In this document: positions 33,201 through 37,066 of the stretch, piece by piece | How positions within the stretch are numbered: the stretch's first letter is position 1 | Layout of the letters: each line of letters starts with the position of its first letter | Assembly (NCBI GenBank): GCA_950022655.1 | Contig: OX465583.1 | Location: 31,771,360-31,835,359 of the forward strand | Length of the DNA: 64,000 nt | Reading direction: 5' to 3' | DNA from: Alentia gelatinosa | Taxonomy: Eukaryota; Annelida; Polychaeta; Phyllodocida; Polynoidae | Notes under the pieces: generated by a model | Told to the model about the DNA's origin: nothing | Databases searched by the model: none | What the model saw: only the letters and a program-made list of their open reading frames with translations | Position numbers and translations under genes: made by a program

Positions 33201-33830
33201 AAAACTTTGAATGGGCTGTGTTTAAGAAAATCCCGGCGTTTTGAATAGATGTTTTAAACGCAGAAATTGTCTGAAAGGTATACCTGTTTTGCAGAGTAAT
33301 GGGTGGGAGGATGCATGGTTTAAATTATTAATATTCGTAGGCTTGGAGTAGGAGTTAGTGTGAAGCATGTCCCCGTCAAGCTTAATCGAAGTATTGAGGA
33401 ATGACAGTGTCATAAGAGACCTCTATAGTGGATTTGATACCGGGATGAACACTGTTTAAATGGACCCCAAAAAAATATCAAGTGTGTCAATCCCATGTGT
33501 CCATATAAGAAATATGTCATCTATGTATCTGATTGACAAATATGGTTGGATGGGGTGTGGATATACAACTTGATTTCAAAATAGCCCATGAAGAGGTTGG
33601 CTAATGTCGGTGCGACATTTGTGTCCATTGCCGTGCCGCCCACCAATACAAAGTTAGTTTCATTGCATTCCAAAAAGACTACACAAAGAGTATACTCACA
33701 CATGCCTCCCGACAATATTCTGGATGAGCTCCCACTTGCTCCAGAAGTGCAGGTCTTGGCCGTTGTCCTGAGCCGCCAGCATGCCGTGCATGGCGTCAAA
33801 GAGCTCGGCGTCCAGCATGGGACCCGCCAT
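65..33830 (-). CDS. HELZ/HELZ2-like helicase-with-zinc-finger protein, N-terminal ~1,378 residues (18 exons, 3' end outside window)
   Basis: Spliced gene read on the minus strand. Exons, in order: 33830-33700, 30254-30227, 29769-29569, 14054-14018, 12823-12675, 12019-11786, 11184-11130, 9817-9633, 8889-8820, 8636-8623, 7287-6982, 6381-6183, 5469-3982, 3620-3405, 2435-2075, 1840-1633, 916-806, 205-65. All junctions keep frame. Seventeen donors are GT; exon 7 uses GC. Layout: TPR-like helices (residues ~70-180), low-complexity Ala/Ser (~190-250), basic then Glu/Ser-rich stretch (~265-330), Pro/Ala-rich (~369-410), five zinc-finger units (~420-1247), then a HELZ-type post-finger segment (~1255-1378). 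Family knowledge: HELZ proteins are SF1 RNA helicases, and HELZ2 carries several N-terminal CCCH fingers. The helicase core would lie left of position 1. The alternative, ZC3H7, shares TPR plus CCCH units but lacks the post-finger segment seen in the last two exons. Paralogue assignment (HELZ versus HELZ2) is inference. Confidence 0.85.
345..795 (+). repeat. Interspersed repeat family R1, copy 1
   Basis: A (GGGA)n-type purine tract (348-440) followed by a unique core (CATCCATGAATAGGGAAAGG..., AATCAGTGTACACCGCTGAG) and a 3' part with ATGTGGTCAGGTCAC and TAAGACCAA. The same order of motifs occurs at 13150-14010 and 23840-25165, with a partial copy at 5640-6030. All copies are in the same orientation in introns of the minus-strand gene. 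No coding capacity and no clear TIRs. Confidence 0.7.
806..916 (-). CDS. Exon 17 of HELZ2-like gene: post-finger segment
   Basis: 37 codons, acceptor TTTCCTTACAG, donor GTAAGA, phase 0. Encodes ISERVEGVEVSCDRQLN and TLTWTFNVKV. This matches the pattern I recall for HELZ after its CCCH finger (a short beta-rich segment with a conserved W-T-F), which separates the gene from ZC3H7. Confidence 0.8.
1350..1495 (+). repeat. Interspersed repeat family R2, copy 1
   Basis: Shares with 2475-2600 and 33890-34000 the block GTGGAATTTGC-type / CCTCAGAAAGAC / GGGGCTGAGG and an identical 19-mer, GTTTTATTGGCGTGAATGA (1455-1473, 2571-2589, 33970-33988). No coding capacity. Weaker relatives occur near 6555-6690 and 36380-36470. 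Confidence 0.65.
1633..1840 (-). CDS. Exon 16 of HELZ2-like gene: CCCH of unit 5 and following helix
   Basis: Acceptor CTTGTGACAG, donor GTCAGT. Completes the last CCCH finger (Cys ~1223, 1231, 1243, His ~1247; the Cys2-Cys3 spacing of 11 is long). It continues FAHSQEELDEWLERW and a charged helix to YSYMENLLEEYEDAYSG. In HELZ a comparable charged helix leads directly into the segment encoded by exon 17. Confidence 0.86.
2075..2435 (-). CDS. Exon 15 of HELZ2-like gene: Thr-rich linker and C2H2 half of unit 5
   Basis: Acceptor TTGCACACAG, donor GTGAGT. A Thr/Ala-rich linker leads into a C2H2 finger, CRYC...HCASEH (residues ~1172-1193), then QWNFRQPPWG and the first Cys of the last CCCH finger. 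This C2H2 + W-x-F-R-x-P-P-x-G + CCCH order is the arrangement shared by HELZ and the last finger of ZC3H7. The preceding intron holds a Penelope-like fragment. Confidence 0.86.
2475..2600 (+). repeat. Interspersed repeat family R2, copy 2
   Basis: Same modules as the copy at 1350-1495, including the identical 19-mer at 2571-2589. Lies just downstream of the Penelope-like fragment in intron 14. Confidence 0.65.
2640..3260 (-). pseudogene. Penelope-like element fragment (RT C-terminus and GIY-YIG endonuclease)
   Basis: Minus-strand reading. 3258-3025 ends with KKIKEFLVRAPTDY, the conserved end of Penelope-like RT. 2867-2682 reads IYCLVCKKCQIHYMGQT...KERMHQH, which fits the GIY-YIG endonuclease (GIY variant, Arg/His-rich helix). 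Frames are interrupted by stops at about 3020-2870. It sits in the intron between exons 14 and 15, same strand as the host gene. Confidence 0.72.
3405..3620 (-). CDS. Exon 14 of HELZ2-like gene: CCCH finger of unit 4
   Basis: Acceptor TTGTTCATAG, donor GTGAGA. Continues unit 4 with IRPLPNRIPNNYNF, then CCCH at ~1069/1078/1085/1089 (C-x8-C-x6-C-x3-H) and AHSQQEVEVW. Phase 1 at both ends. Confidence 0.85.
3982..5469 (-). CDS. Exon 13 of HELZ2-like gene: Pro-rich linker, zinc units 2 and 3, start of unit 4
   Basis: The largest exon (1,488 nt). The first ~150 residues are Pro/Gln/Tyr-rich and probably disordered. Unit 2: CNRC (~717-720), HKC, then CCCH at ~773/784/791/795 followed by AHSQEEQYLW. 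Unit 3: CGLC (~846-849), then CCCH at ~907/913/921/925 followed by AHSKVECDVW. A Gly/Ala/Ser-rich spacer leads to CGVC (~1012-1015), the start of unit 4. Acceptor TTTGTTACAG, donor GTGTGT. Human HELZ2 and ZC3H7 have fewer complete units as I recall them, so unit 2 looks additional. Confidence 0.88.
5640..6030 (+). repeat. Interspersed repeat family R1, partial copy
   Basis: Shares the AAATCCATGTCAAAATA..., CTATCTGTAATTAGTT and GGCCATACTACAGGCT modules with the other R1 copies. Diverged and shortened. Confidence 0.5.
6183..6381 (-). CDS. Exon 12 of HELZ2-like gene: CCCH finger of unit 1
   Basis: Acceptor TCGTTTCAG, donor GTAAGT. CCCH finger with spacing C-x8-C-x6-C-x3-H (residues ~484-504), followed by the conserved HS..E.EFW motif that closes each unit. 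CCCH fingers of this family bind RNA. Confidence 0.83.
6982..7287 (-). CDS. Exon 11 of HELZ2-like gene: Pro/Ala repeat and first half of zinc unit 1
   Basis: 102 codons from acceptor TTTTAAAACAG to donor GTGAGT. The N-terminal part is a short imperfect repeat of PAAPAQAA. It is followed by CSSC (residues ~420-423), a His-Ser-Cys pair, DILL and WLKIRSRP. The spacing CxxC...HxC...W.xI/V-R-x-R-P recurs in each of the five units of this protein and matches the first half of the HELZ2 and ZC3H7 finger modules. Confidence 0.82.
7650..7838. repeat. Degenerate short tandem repeat (unit about 50-60 bp)
   Basis: The phrase TGGATTGTTTTGTATTAC followed by a variant of ATCTAGGCT recurs at roughly 7702, 7752, 7809 and 7861. 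The copies are diverged. The array leads directly into the 266 bp duplication. Confidence 0.55.
7839..8370. repeat. 266-bp tandem duplication, nearly identical copies
   Basis: Bases 7839-8104 are repeated at 8105-8370 with one visible difference (TATTTAAAAAATAC versus TATTAAAAAAATAC). It lies in the intron between exons 10 and 11. Such identity means a very recent duplication or an assembly artefact. Confidence 0.93.
8623..8636 (-). CDS. Exon 10 (14-nt microexon) of HELZ2-like gene
   Basis: Pyrimidine tract and CATACAG acceptor, then 14 nt, then donor GTGAGT. Combined with the single base from exon 9 it gives ANKPQ and restores phase 0 for exon 11. Its existence rests on splice signals plus frame; there is no homology evidence. 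Confidence 0.55.
8820..8889 (-). CDS. Exon 9 of HELZ2-like gene
   Basis: Acceptor GTTCTTTCAG, donor GTAATT. Encodes NIAKYASNNMGLDDFEYG and a short basic end, leaving one base for exon 10. No domain recognised. Confidence 0.65.
9335..9411. repeat. 20-bp minisatellite, about 3.8 units
   Basis: GTGACCTGACGGCACTTCGG repeated with a period of exactly 20 bp and a degenerate last unit (TGACGCCACC). Confidence 0.95.
9633..9817 (-). CDS. Exon 8 of HELZ2-like gene, acidic Glu/Ser tract
   Basis: Acceptor AATTTTGTAG, donor GTGCGT, 185 nt joining exon 7 in phase 1. A Pro-rich run is followed by about 20 Glu/Ser residues (EEESEEEEESESEEE) and ends PRDIL. Basic exon 7 next to acidic exon 8 makes a charged linker between the TPR and zinc-finger regions. 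Confidence 0.72.
10223..10530 (+). mobile_element. Short element with long hairpin, family H, copy 1
   Basis: Bases 10223-10346 form a near-perfect inverted repeat: arms ACCATGC...TACAAGTCACAGAA / TTCTGTGACTTGTACAAGCATGGT, with inner arms around GTTTGTAC/GTACAAAC. A 3' part follows with GGTGGTCCGTATTTTA, ACGGACCAGTGGTCCGTACAG and GTATATACGGCATGGGTATATAG. About 300 bp of it is homologous, in inverse orientation, to 48650-48960. Non-coding; superfamily not identified. Confidence 0.75.
10532..11045. mobile_element. Degenerate pogo/Tigger-like element
   Basis: Left AGTAGAACTCTGCGTAAGCG and the reverse complement of the right end (GTACAATAAAACCTCGCCTAAC) resemble each other and the TIRs of the element at 18311-19376. 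TTCCGTTCTG(A/G)GCC occurs at both ends. No transposase is visible. Confidence 0.4.
11130..11184 (-). CDS. Exon 7 of HELZ2-like gene, Lys-rich, GC donor
   Basis: Acceptor GTATTTCAG, 55 nt, donor AG|GCAAGT (11129-11124). The peptide KQVQKAQATKAKTKKKKR is strongly basic. Using the nearest GT four bases on would put exon 8 in a frame that reaches a stop, so the GC-AG intron is the frame-consistent choice. Confidence 0.7.
11786..12019 (-). CDS. Exon 6 of HELZ2-like gene, Ala/Ser-rich linker
   Basis: Acceptor TTCACGCAG, 78 codons, donor GTGAGA. Begins FSKLQEEMSGNI and continues into a low-complexity Ala/Ser/Thr stretch (about 45 residues), ending NSWLKGTNIHNTM. No domain is recognised; it is probably a flexible linker. 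GC content is far above the surrounding intron, as in the other coding exons. Confidence 0.78.
12675..12823 (-). CDS. Exon 5 of HELZ2-like gene, canonical TPR repeat
   Basis: Acceptor GTGTTCCAG, donor GTAAGT, 149 nt. The peptide has a clear TPR signature: an ISLNNENVKAYYRLVVSLKA helix pair, then IHRYDKAIEAARNGE. TPRs mediate protein-protein contacts; in this family the partner is not readable from sequence. Confidence 0.82.
13099..13168 (-). repeat. tRNA-derived SINE head (Asn-like)
   Basis: Minus strand: A-box TTAGCTCATTGGTTC, anticodon arm with CTGGACTGTTAATCC (GTT, Asn) and B-box-like GGTTTCGAGCC. The body downstream (12950-13098) is replaced by a purine/pyrimidine-rich GGGA-type tract, so the element is truncated. 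Confidence 0.65.
13170..14010 (+). repeat. Interspersed repeat family R1, copy 3
   Basis: Contains GATCATGGATCGGTGCACAC, CCTGTCTGCATGCTTCCTG, ATACATTTCACCT, GACACTTCCTAGGATGTAAG, and the 3' module ATGTGGTCAGGTC to CCACCTGCTAACAAT. It parallels 23840-25165 almost module by module. An 18-20 nt G run sits at 13502-13520. Confidence 0.72.
14018..14054 (-). CDS. Exon 4 (37 nt) of HELZ2-like gene, TPR helix
   Basis: Acceptor CTCTTACAG and donor GTGAGT enclose DRYAEAVEIAET plus one base. This continues the helix begun in exon 3 and is finished by exon 5. An interspersed repeat copy (13150-14010) ends just downstream in the intron. Confidence 0.75.
14106..14392. mobile_element. Short TIR element with G/C homopolymers (hAT-like ends)
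   Basis: Ends CAGGGATGAAAGT and, on the other strand, CAGGGATGCAAGT. The 287 bp interior holds a run of about 25 G, more G-rich sequence, then about 22 C. No clean target duplication is visible. The hAT assignment rests only on CAGGG ends. Confidence 0.55.
14975..15365. repeat. Tandem pair of about 190-200 bp repeats
   Basis: Two diverged copies share TTTTCAGTG...TTGGCCTCAG, CGTTTTTAACAAAAAAAA, TTTTTTACTTCGATTAT, AGTCTAGAATTCCAGGGAAAT and ACATGCCTGATATT. A third, more distant relative is at 19480-19640. Confidence 0.75.
15371..15660 (-). repeat. 5'-truncated copy of the same SINE family
   Basis: Homologous body (AAGGGTGGTGATCAAATCTATG..., GGCCTTTGATATAG) and a 3' tail that on the minus strand reads GACGTTAAATCAAACCAACAAACAAACAA. 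The tRNA head is absent, as expected for incomplete reverse transcription. Confidence 0.7.
15885..16300. repeat. Two copies of short dispersed repeat R3
   Basis: The block AGCGGTAATAGAGACACGATG / TGTCACATAATTTATCTG... GTCAATCCAG recurs at 16205-16295 and again at 25245-25365 with substitutions. Non-coding. Confidence 0.6.
16300..17597. other. Intron sequence with no supported gene
   Basis: AT-rich intron 3. One pogo-like end motif (ACAGCAGAACCCCGCTTGAA) occurs at 16487. Short frames on both strands lack domains or splice context. Confidence 0.6.
17598..18099 (+). mobile_element. Solo LTR
   Basis: Begins TGTAAC and ends CTCCTTACA. Contains CCAAT-type motifs (AGCCAATGAG), a TATA box in GGGTATAAAACC (about 17986), and an AATAAA signal (CAATAAACAG) about 25 bases further on, which is LTR promoter and polyA order. 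No internal gag/pol is adjacent. A clear 5-bp target duplication is not seen. The 3' part resembles the LTR at the right edge of the window (GAGTTCT...TCTTCTT). Confidence 0.65.
18311..19376. mobile_element. Non-autonomous pogo/Tigger-like DNA transposon
   Basis: TIRs CAGTAAAACCCCTCTTA at both ends (reverse complement on the right), flanked by TA on each side (18309-18310, 19377-19378). Sub-terminal CCGCTTAAGGGGACA is repeated several times on the left and right. No transposase frame is preserved in the 1,066 bp. TIR type and TA duplication are characteristic of pogo/Tc1-mariner. Confidence 0.82.
20302..21628. mobile_element. Non-autonomous DNA transposon with perfect 28-bp TIRs and CTAT duplication
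   Basis: 20302-20329 is the exact reverse complement of 21601-21628 (GGGTCGGATTTTTGAAACC...). It is flanked by CTAT at 20298-20301 and 21629-21632. The 1,327 bp interior has no transposase. It has a perfect 32-bp palindrome at 20859-20890 and repeated GTGTCGGACAACACG motifs. A four-base duplication fits Sola- or Academ-type elements, but the superfamily is not established. Confidence 0.9.
22265..22745. repeat. Diverged tandem duplication, unit about 276 bp
   Basis: CTGGAAACTGAAGGGCCACG / TTGGAAACTGAAGAGCCACG, each followed by the hairpin CACGAGA...TCTCGTG, TTCTCTTATGAT and TTTTCTTATCTC...CTTGAGAGAA, recur with an offset of about 276 bp. Confidence 0.75.
23840..25165 (+). repeat. Interspersed repeat family R1, longest copy (about 1.3 kb)
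   Basis: Carries the (GGGA)n microsatellite near its 5' end and then the R1 modules in the same order as the copy at 13170-14010, ending CCACCTGCTAATAAT. This copy shows that the microsatellite is part of the repeat and not an independent expansion. Confidence 0.72.
24002..24143 (+). repeat. (GGGA)n microsatellite, about 35 uninterrupted units
   Basis: About 142 bp of perfect tetranucleotide repeat, one strand all purine. It creates false open frames (Gly-Arg-Glu / Leu-Pro-Pro-Ser runs) on both strands that are not genes. Confidence 0.97.
25366..26979. other. Intron sequence, nothing recognised
   Basis: Unique-looking AT-rich DNA between an R3 copy and the tRNA-Val gene. Only short unsupported frames. 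Confidence 0.6.
26980..27052 (+). tRNA. tRNA-Val (anticodon AAC)
   Basis: Full cloverleaf: acceptor stem GGTTCCG/CGGAACC (7 bp), A-box GTGTAGTGGTCATCAC, anticodon stem TTCGC/GCGAA with loop CTAACAC (AAC at 27013-27015), T stem CTGGG/CCCGG with TTCGAAA, so the B-box is intact. All stems pair (one T-G wobble in the T stem). The base after the acceptor stem is T, where valine tRNAs normally carry A. It lies on the opposite strand inside intron 3 of the HELZ2-like gene. No run of four or more T follows directly; the first candidate is CTTTTTC at 27058. Confidence 0.95.
27053..28870. other. Intron sequence, nothing firm
   Basis: AT-rich. A pogo-like terminal motif TACAGTAGAACCACACCTAA is present at 28485, but its partner end was not found. 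A GC-poor A/C run lies at 27453-27490. Confidence 0.5.
28985..29095 (-). repeat. tRNA-derived SINE head (second family)
   Basis: Minus strand: GGATTGCTCAGTTGG A-box-like and GGGTTTGTGGCTC B-box-like elements about 45 bases apart. The downstream body (to about 28870) is unlike the other SINE family. Confidence 0.5.
29569..29769 (-). CDS. Exon 3 of HELZ2-like gene, start of TPR-like region
   Basis: Exactly 67 codons between acceptor CCCCTATTAG and donor GTAAGT. The peptide contains a TPR-like helix pair ending LYANLAFSKIKL, the usual Leu/Tyr-Ala-Asn-Ala-Phe pattern of helix A-B packing. It is followed by a 15.5 kb intron, the largest in the gene. Confidence 0.78.
30227..30254 (-). CDS. Exon 2 (28-nt microexon) of HELZ2-like gene
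   Basis: Acceptor TTTACAG, then 28 nt, then donor GTGAGT. With the two leftover bases of exon 1 it encodes NRLPIEYPQ after a split Val codon, and it joins exon 3 in phase 0. Skipping it would break the frame, which is the main support for so short an exon. Confidence 0.65.
30677..31241. mobile_element. MITE with TAA duplication (PIF/Harbinger-like)
   Basis: The left end GGGAGTGTTCATTAATTATG and right end (reverse complement AGGAGCGTTAAATAATTATG) share the inner block AATTATGGCCAGGGG. TAA flanks both sides (30674-30676, 31242-31244). The interior is C-run-rich and non-coding. TAA is the usual PIF/Harbinger target. Confidence 0.65.
32375..32697 (-). repeat. tRNA-derived SINE, full length or nearly so
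   Basis: Minus strand: tRNA-like head at 32697-32635 (A-box TAGACTCAGTGGTTAAGG, degenerate B-box GAGTTCATGTCCC), a ~250 bp body with TGGCCTTTGATATAG complement, and a tail containing AAACAAGCAAAACAAAAAG. The body is shared with 15371-15660. Confidence 0.72.
33222..33690 (-). pseudogene. Penelope-like reverse transcriptase fragment
   Basis: On the minus strand the pieces read GTAMDTNVAPTLANLFMGYFE (33650-33590), RYIDDIFLIW (about 33530-33500, the YxDD catalytic motif) and SFLNTSIKL...SHPLLCKTGIPFRQFLRLK (33413-33240). These are consecutive palm and thumb motifs of Penelope-like RT, separated by stops and frameshifts. It begins just downstream of exon 1 of the HELZ2-like gene and probably derives from a 5'-truncated insertion. 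Confidence 0.8.
33700..33830 (-). CDS. Exon 1 (start codon) of HELZ2-like gene
   Basis: ATG at 33830-33828 sits in a strong context (AAGATGGCG). An in-frame TAG lies 15 bases upstream, so this is the first coding codon. The exon reads through to GGCATGT followed by the donor GTGAGT at 33699. It ends with two bases of a codon, which the 28-nt exon 2 completes. A CAG acceptor ends at 33852, so the 5' UTR probably starts in one or more upstream exons. The peptide is acidic and helical (MAGPMLDAELFDAMHGM...). A Penelope-like reverse transcriptase fragment begins immediately downstream in the intron. Confidence 0.72.
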
Positions 33831-33889
33831 CTTCTCCGCCTCCTACCTGATCTGTCAAAATTAGGGATGTCAGATGAGGCCAGAACAAA

Positions 33890-34000
33890 ACAGTGGAATT
33901 TGCGGCCTCAGATTGAGAAGACCTGGAATACACGTGGGGCTGAGGGTTTGTGGGCAGGTTTAAATAATTGTTTTATTGGCGTGAATGAGGCTCAACCAAT
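33890..34000 (+). repeat. Interspersed repeat family R2, copy 3
   Basis: Carries GGGGCTGAGGGTTTGTGG and the identical 19-mer at 33970-33988. It is 5' of the first coding exon of the HELZ2-like gene. Confidence 0.6.
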
Positions 34001-34051
34001 ACTAACATTATATGAAGTAAAAAAAGTGTTAAGTAAAGCCTGTCGAACTGA

Positions 34052-34136
34052 CGTTCTCCGCGATTGTTTGTTTGTTGGTGGTTTAACGTCCCAGGGGACC
34101 CTGAGGGTATATAGGGACCAGGTTCGTTCTCCGCGA
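34052..34136 (-). repeat. Very short 5'-truncated SINE insertion with 12-bp target duplication
   Basis: The 61 bp segment 34064-34124 begins TTGTTTGTTTGTTGG and contains GGTTTAACGTC, the inverted SINE tail. It is flanked by identical CGTTCTCCGCGA at 34052-34063 and 34125-34136. The direct repeats show target-primed insertion. Confidence 0.8.
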
Positions 34137-34448
34137 AAGAATGGATGTTTAGTAGAGGATTTTTGAAAATTGAACGCCCTATATAAGGCTTTCATATAAG
34201 TAATAGTCACACCCATTTATTCTACCTACACGCCACATGGTGTACTACACACTTATTTCCGCCACATATGGGTTCTCGGCGTCACTTCCTTGGATTTTCC
34301 CCTTCAATTAAAGGGCCTTGTAGTCTACCTTTTGTATTCATTATTTGTATTATCTTTACCAATTATCCAATACTTTTAATAAATCTTGAGTAAAATAATA
34401 CAGCCAACTTGGTACCACAGTAATTTTGTCATTTATGACAGATTGTAC

Positions 34449-34485
34449 AACCGACGTTTCGACTATTAGTAAAAGTCATATTATT
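34449..34485 (-). ncRNA. Hammerhead-like relic associated with Penelope elements
   Basis: Minus strand: a GACT...AGTC stem followed by GAAACGTCGGTTG. Penelope-like elements carry hammerhead ribozymes in their terminal repeats, with a stem II followed by GAAAC. The CUGAUGA half of the core is not intact, so activity is unlikely. It lies 5' of the RT fragment at 33.2-33.7 kb in that element's orientation. A second, weaker AACGTCGGTT module lies at 29927-29962. Confidence 0.35.
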
Positions 34486-34519
34486 TAGGTTAAGTGCTAA
34501 CTGGATCATCATTATTTCA

Positions 34520-36667
34520 CACAAGGAAAAATAATCTGATAGATTGAAAATGAAAAAAAACCCCATTTTCAATGGAAAATATAAAGCTGCCATCTCTGTA
34601 AAATACCAAGCCTTGGAACAAGTTTCTATCCTACCCCTAATTTAAAAAAAACGCCAGAGGTTTCACATTGAGGAACTGAATTCGATAGGGCGCGGCATAA
34701 AATGTTTTATATGCAACTATTCAATTGGTTTAAATTTCGTGTAGATTGGGAGGGTCAAATGTAAAACGATCCTCACTAACTTAAAAATACTGTACGGAAC
34801 ACTCCGTACAGAAAAATATGGAACACTGTTCAGTACAGTTAGAATATATTATTAGTTAGAATATTAGTTTAACTAAGTTAACAGCCAAGTTAAGTTAACA
34901 GGGTTCGTACATAGACAGTCCAATAAAACTCCAGGCTTTGTCATGCTCTAATATATTAATCCAGGCACATACCAATGTGAATCAATACCATCTTGCTAGT
35001 CAATGAAAAGTCAATATACGGCAGCCTCAACTCATTGCGGTACGCCTTAAGTCCATTTTAGGCCGAGCGGGCAAAAACCATAAAAATGCCATAAAAGTTC
35101 CATGGCGACTTAAGATTGGCGAAAAATACAATGCCAAGACTGCCGGGGTGATGGTGTAAACCTAACATTACGAGAAAGAATTTTCGACAATAAAATAATA
35201 GAATTCTGGGAGACTTACCCTCCTGAGTTGAAGTAAAATTGAGATTTTAACTCGTCAGTGGCCATCCATTTCGTAAAATTGAGATTGTAACAAGGACAAC
35301 AAGAGTTGTTTTTTTTAGTATAGTACATCTATGTCTGTCAAACTATTCTTGTATCTCTTCCTACCTAGTCCTATTGAGACTACTGAAACTTGTTTAGATG
35401 GTCGAAGTATTAATAGGTATTGGGGTAGTTCCTATAAACATTTAAAAAAAACAGAGCTGACATCCATATATTGGCATTGGCTCATGTGAGTTACTGAGCT
35501 GGAGAAACAACTGCTTGTTTGCTTAAATCAGCGTTGACATCTGAACAATTGCTGTCATACATAACAAAGGACAGAGTTGGCTATGTATTGATTTGCTGGC
35601 TTAATCGTTGTGATCGCATACATTTGCTGACCTCACTATTATCAAATGGATGTCAGGGAACTCATGGGCTATTGATGAATTATCGTTTCACTGTGTCACG
35701 CCACTTCAATAAGAAGGTCTTATCAATTGGTATCATATTCAAATCCTTACTTCAGGTTGAGATAAGCAAATTGGCTCAAATAACACAGGCTAAGGCATCG
35801 CTGTTTTATAGTTCCGGCAAATGTTCGTAGTTCCTATTTTCATTTAATATACTAAAATAATGATATGGCTAAATTCTAATATGAATCATAGCAATAATCA
35901 ATAAACATCAATGAATAAAATCTAAAAGGAACTGTTTAATATGGAAACTTATTTAACCTAGAGCACCGAACAACTCTTAATTGAAACTTTCTTTCAAAAG
36001 TTTATACGACGTGGCAAAAAACACAGTTTACCTCTTATGGCAAGCCGTAGGTCAAATATTCACCCCCATGTCCCTCGGTTGGGTTGGGGCAGGGGTTGTT
36101 ACACTGGCTAAGCAAGCGAAACAATTATGTCTGGGCATAATAACCGGAACGACTTGGCACATGTCTTAGCTATCTGAAAAAGTCTCTTCTTCACGTTCAG
36201 CCTTAATAGAAATACATTATTATAGTATCGACAGTTTCTTAGGTACATAAGGGAATTTTATTCCTGACATCACCCTTTTCAAGCCACACTCATCTGTTCG
36301 AGACATGACTTTAATTTTTAAAGCTGGGTTGTACAATACACTTATAATCCTGAATATCGGCTCGGGAAGTTGGGTTAGAAAAAAGTGGACACTATTTTTC
36401 ATGTGGAATTTGCAGTTCAAGAGAGACCAAGAGGACATGGAAAATAAGAAATAAGGCAGTGTGGCGGGGTAAACCAACGTTTTTCAAACCACTGTAGACG
36501 GTGTAGTATGACGAAACTCTTGACAAAGCACGTATTACTGAGTATAATCCATTATGTATTTGGGGGCCGGACGCGGCAAGAGGCCGGACACGCCAAAACG
36601 GCCGGGGGTCGAAAGCGCCGAGAGGCCGGAACGACCGAAACCGAACGACCTCCTGGGGTTGGTACCG
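34520..36667. other. Region without a supported gene
   Basis: AT-rich. It holds a single terminus of the element family at 46862-47327 (34899-34940) and a GTACGGAACACTCCGTAC palindrome at 34794. The 103-residue plus-strand frame at 35519-35830 has no recognisable domain or start context. An R2-like remnant lies at 36380-36470. Confidence 0.5.
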
Positions 36668-36670
36668 TAA

Positions 36671-37066
36671 GGGGCCCCTCCCACCTACTACGACTAAGTC
36701 TACGATTAACTCTTTTTCCGTGTCGGCGACAAACTGAAAAAATCGTGGAGGTGTCGCCGACGAACTCGTCAATTAGTCAGGTTTTGTCGCCGACGAACTC
36801 GCTGCTCACCGACGCGCTACGACGCACTACAACAAAAAAACGTTAATCGTAGAGGCTCTACGATATTCAAACATGCTTGAATTTCGTAGTGCGTCGGAAG
36901 GTTAATCGCAGAGTGCAGTGGTTTGTCGCCGCAAGGGGGCCTCCAACCTACTACGACGCACTACGATTAAGTCTGCGATGGCAGCGTTTGTCGGTGACGC
37001 CGTCGGCGACAAACGCTGCCGTCGCAGGCTTAATCGTAGTGCGTCGTAGTAGGTGGGAGGGCCCCC
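36671..37066. mobile_element. 396-bp MITE with TAA duplication and long internal hairpin (PIF/Harbinger-like)
   Basis: TIRs GGGGCCCCTCCCACCTACTA and (right, reversed) GGGGGCCCTCCCACCTACTA extend to about 40 bp including TACGATTAA. TAA flanks at 36668-36670 and 37067-37069. The right half (36936-37066) is by itself a hairpin with ~65 bp arms, so a third copy of the terminal sequence is internal. Apparent ORFs on both strands encode the same peptide because of this symmetry and are not genes. Confidence 0.85.

Noticed and set aside
35519..35830. 103-residue plus-strand frame
   Set aside because: No domain, no Kozak or splice context, AT-rich composition like its surroundings.
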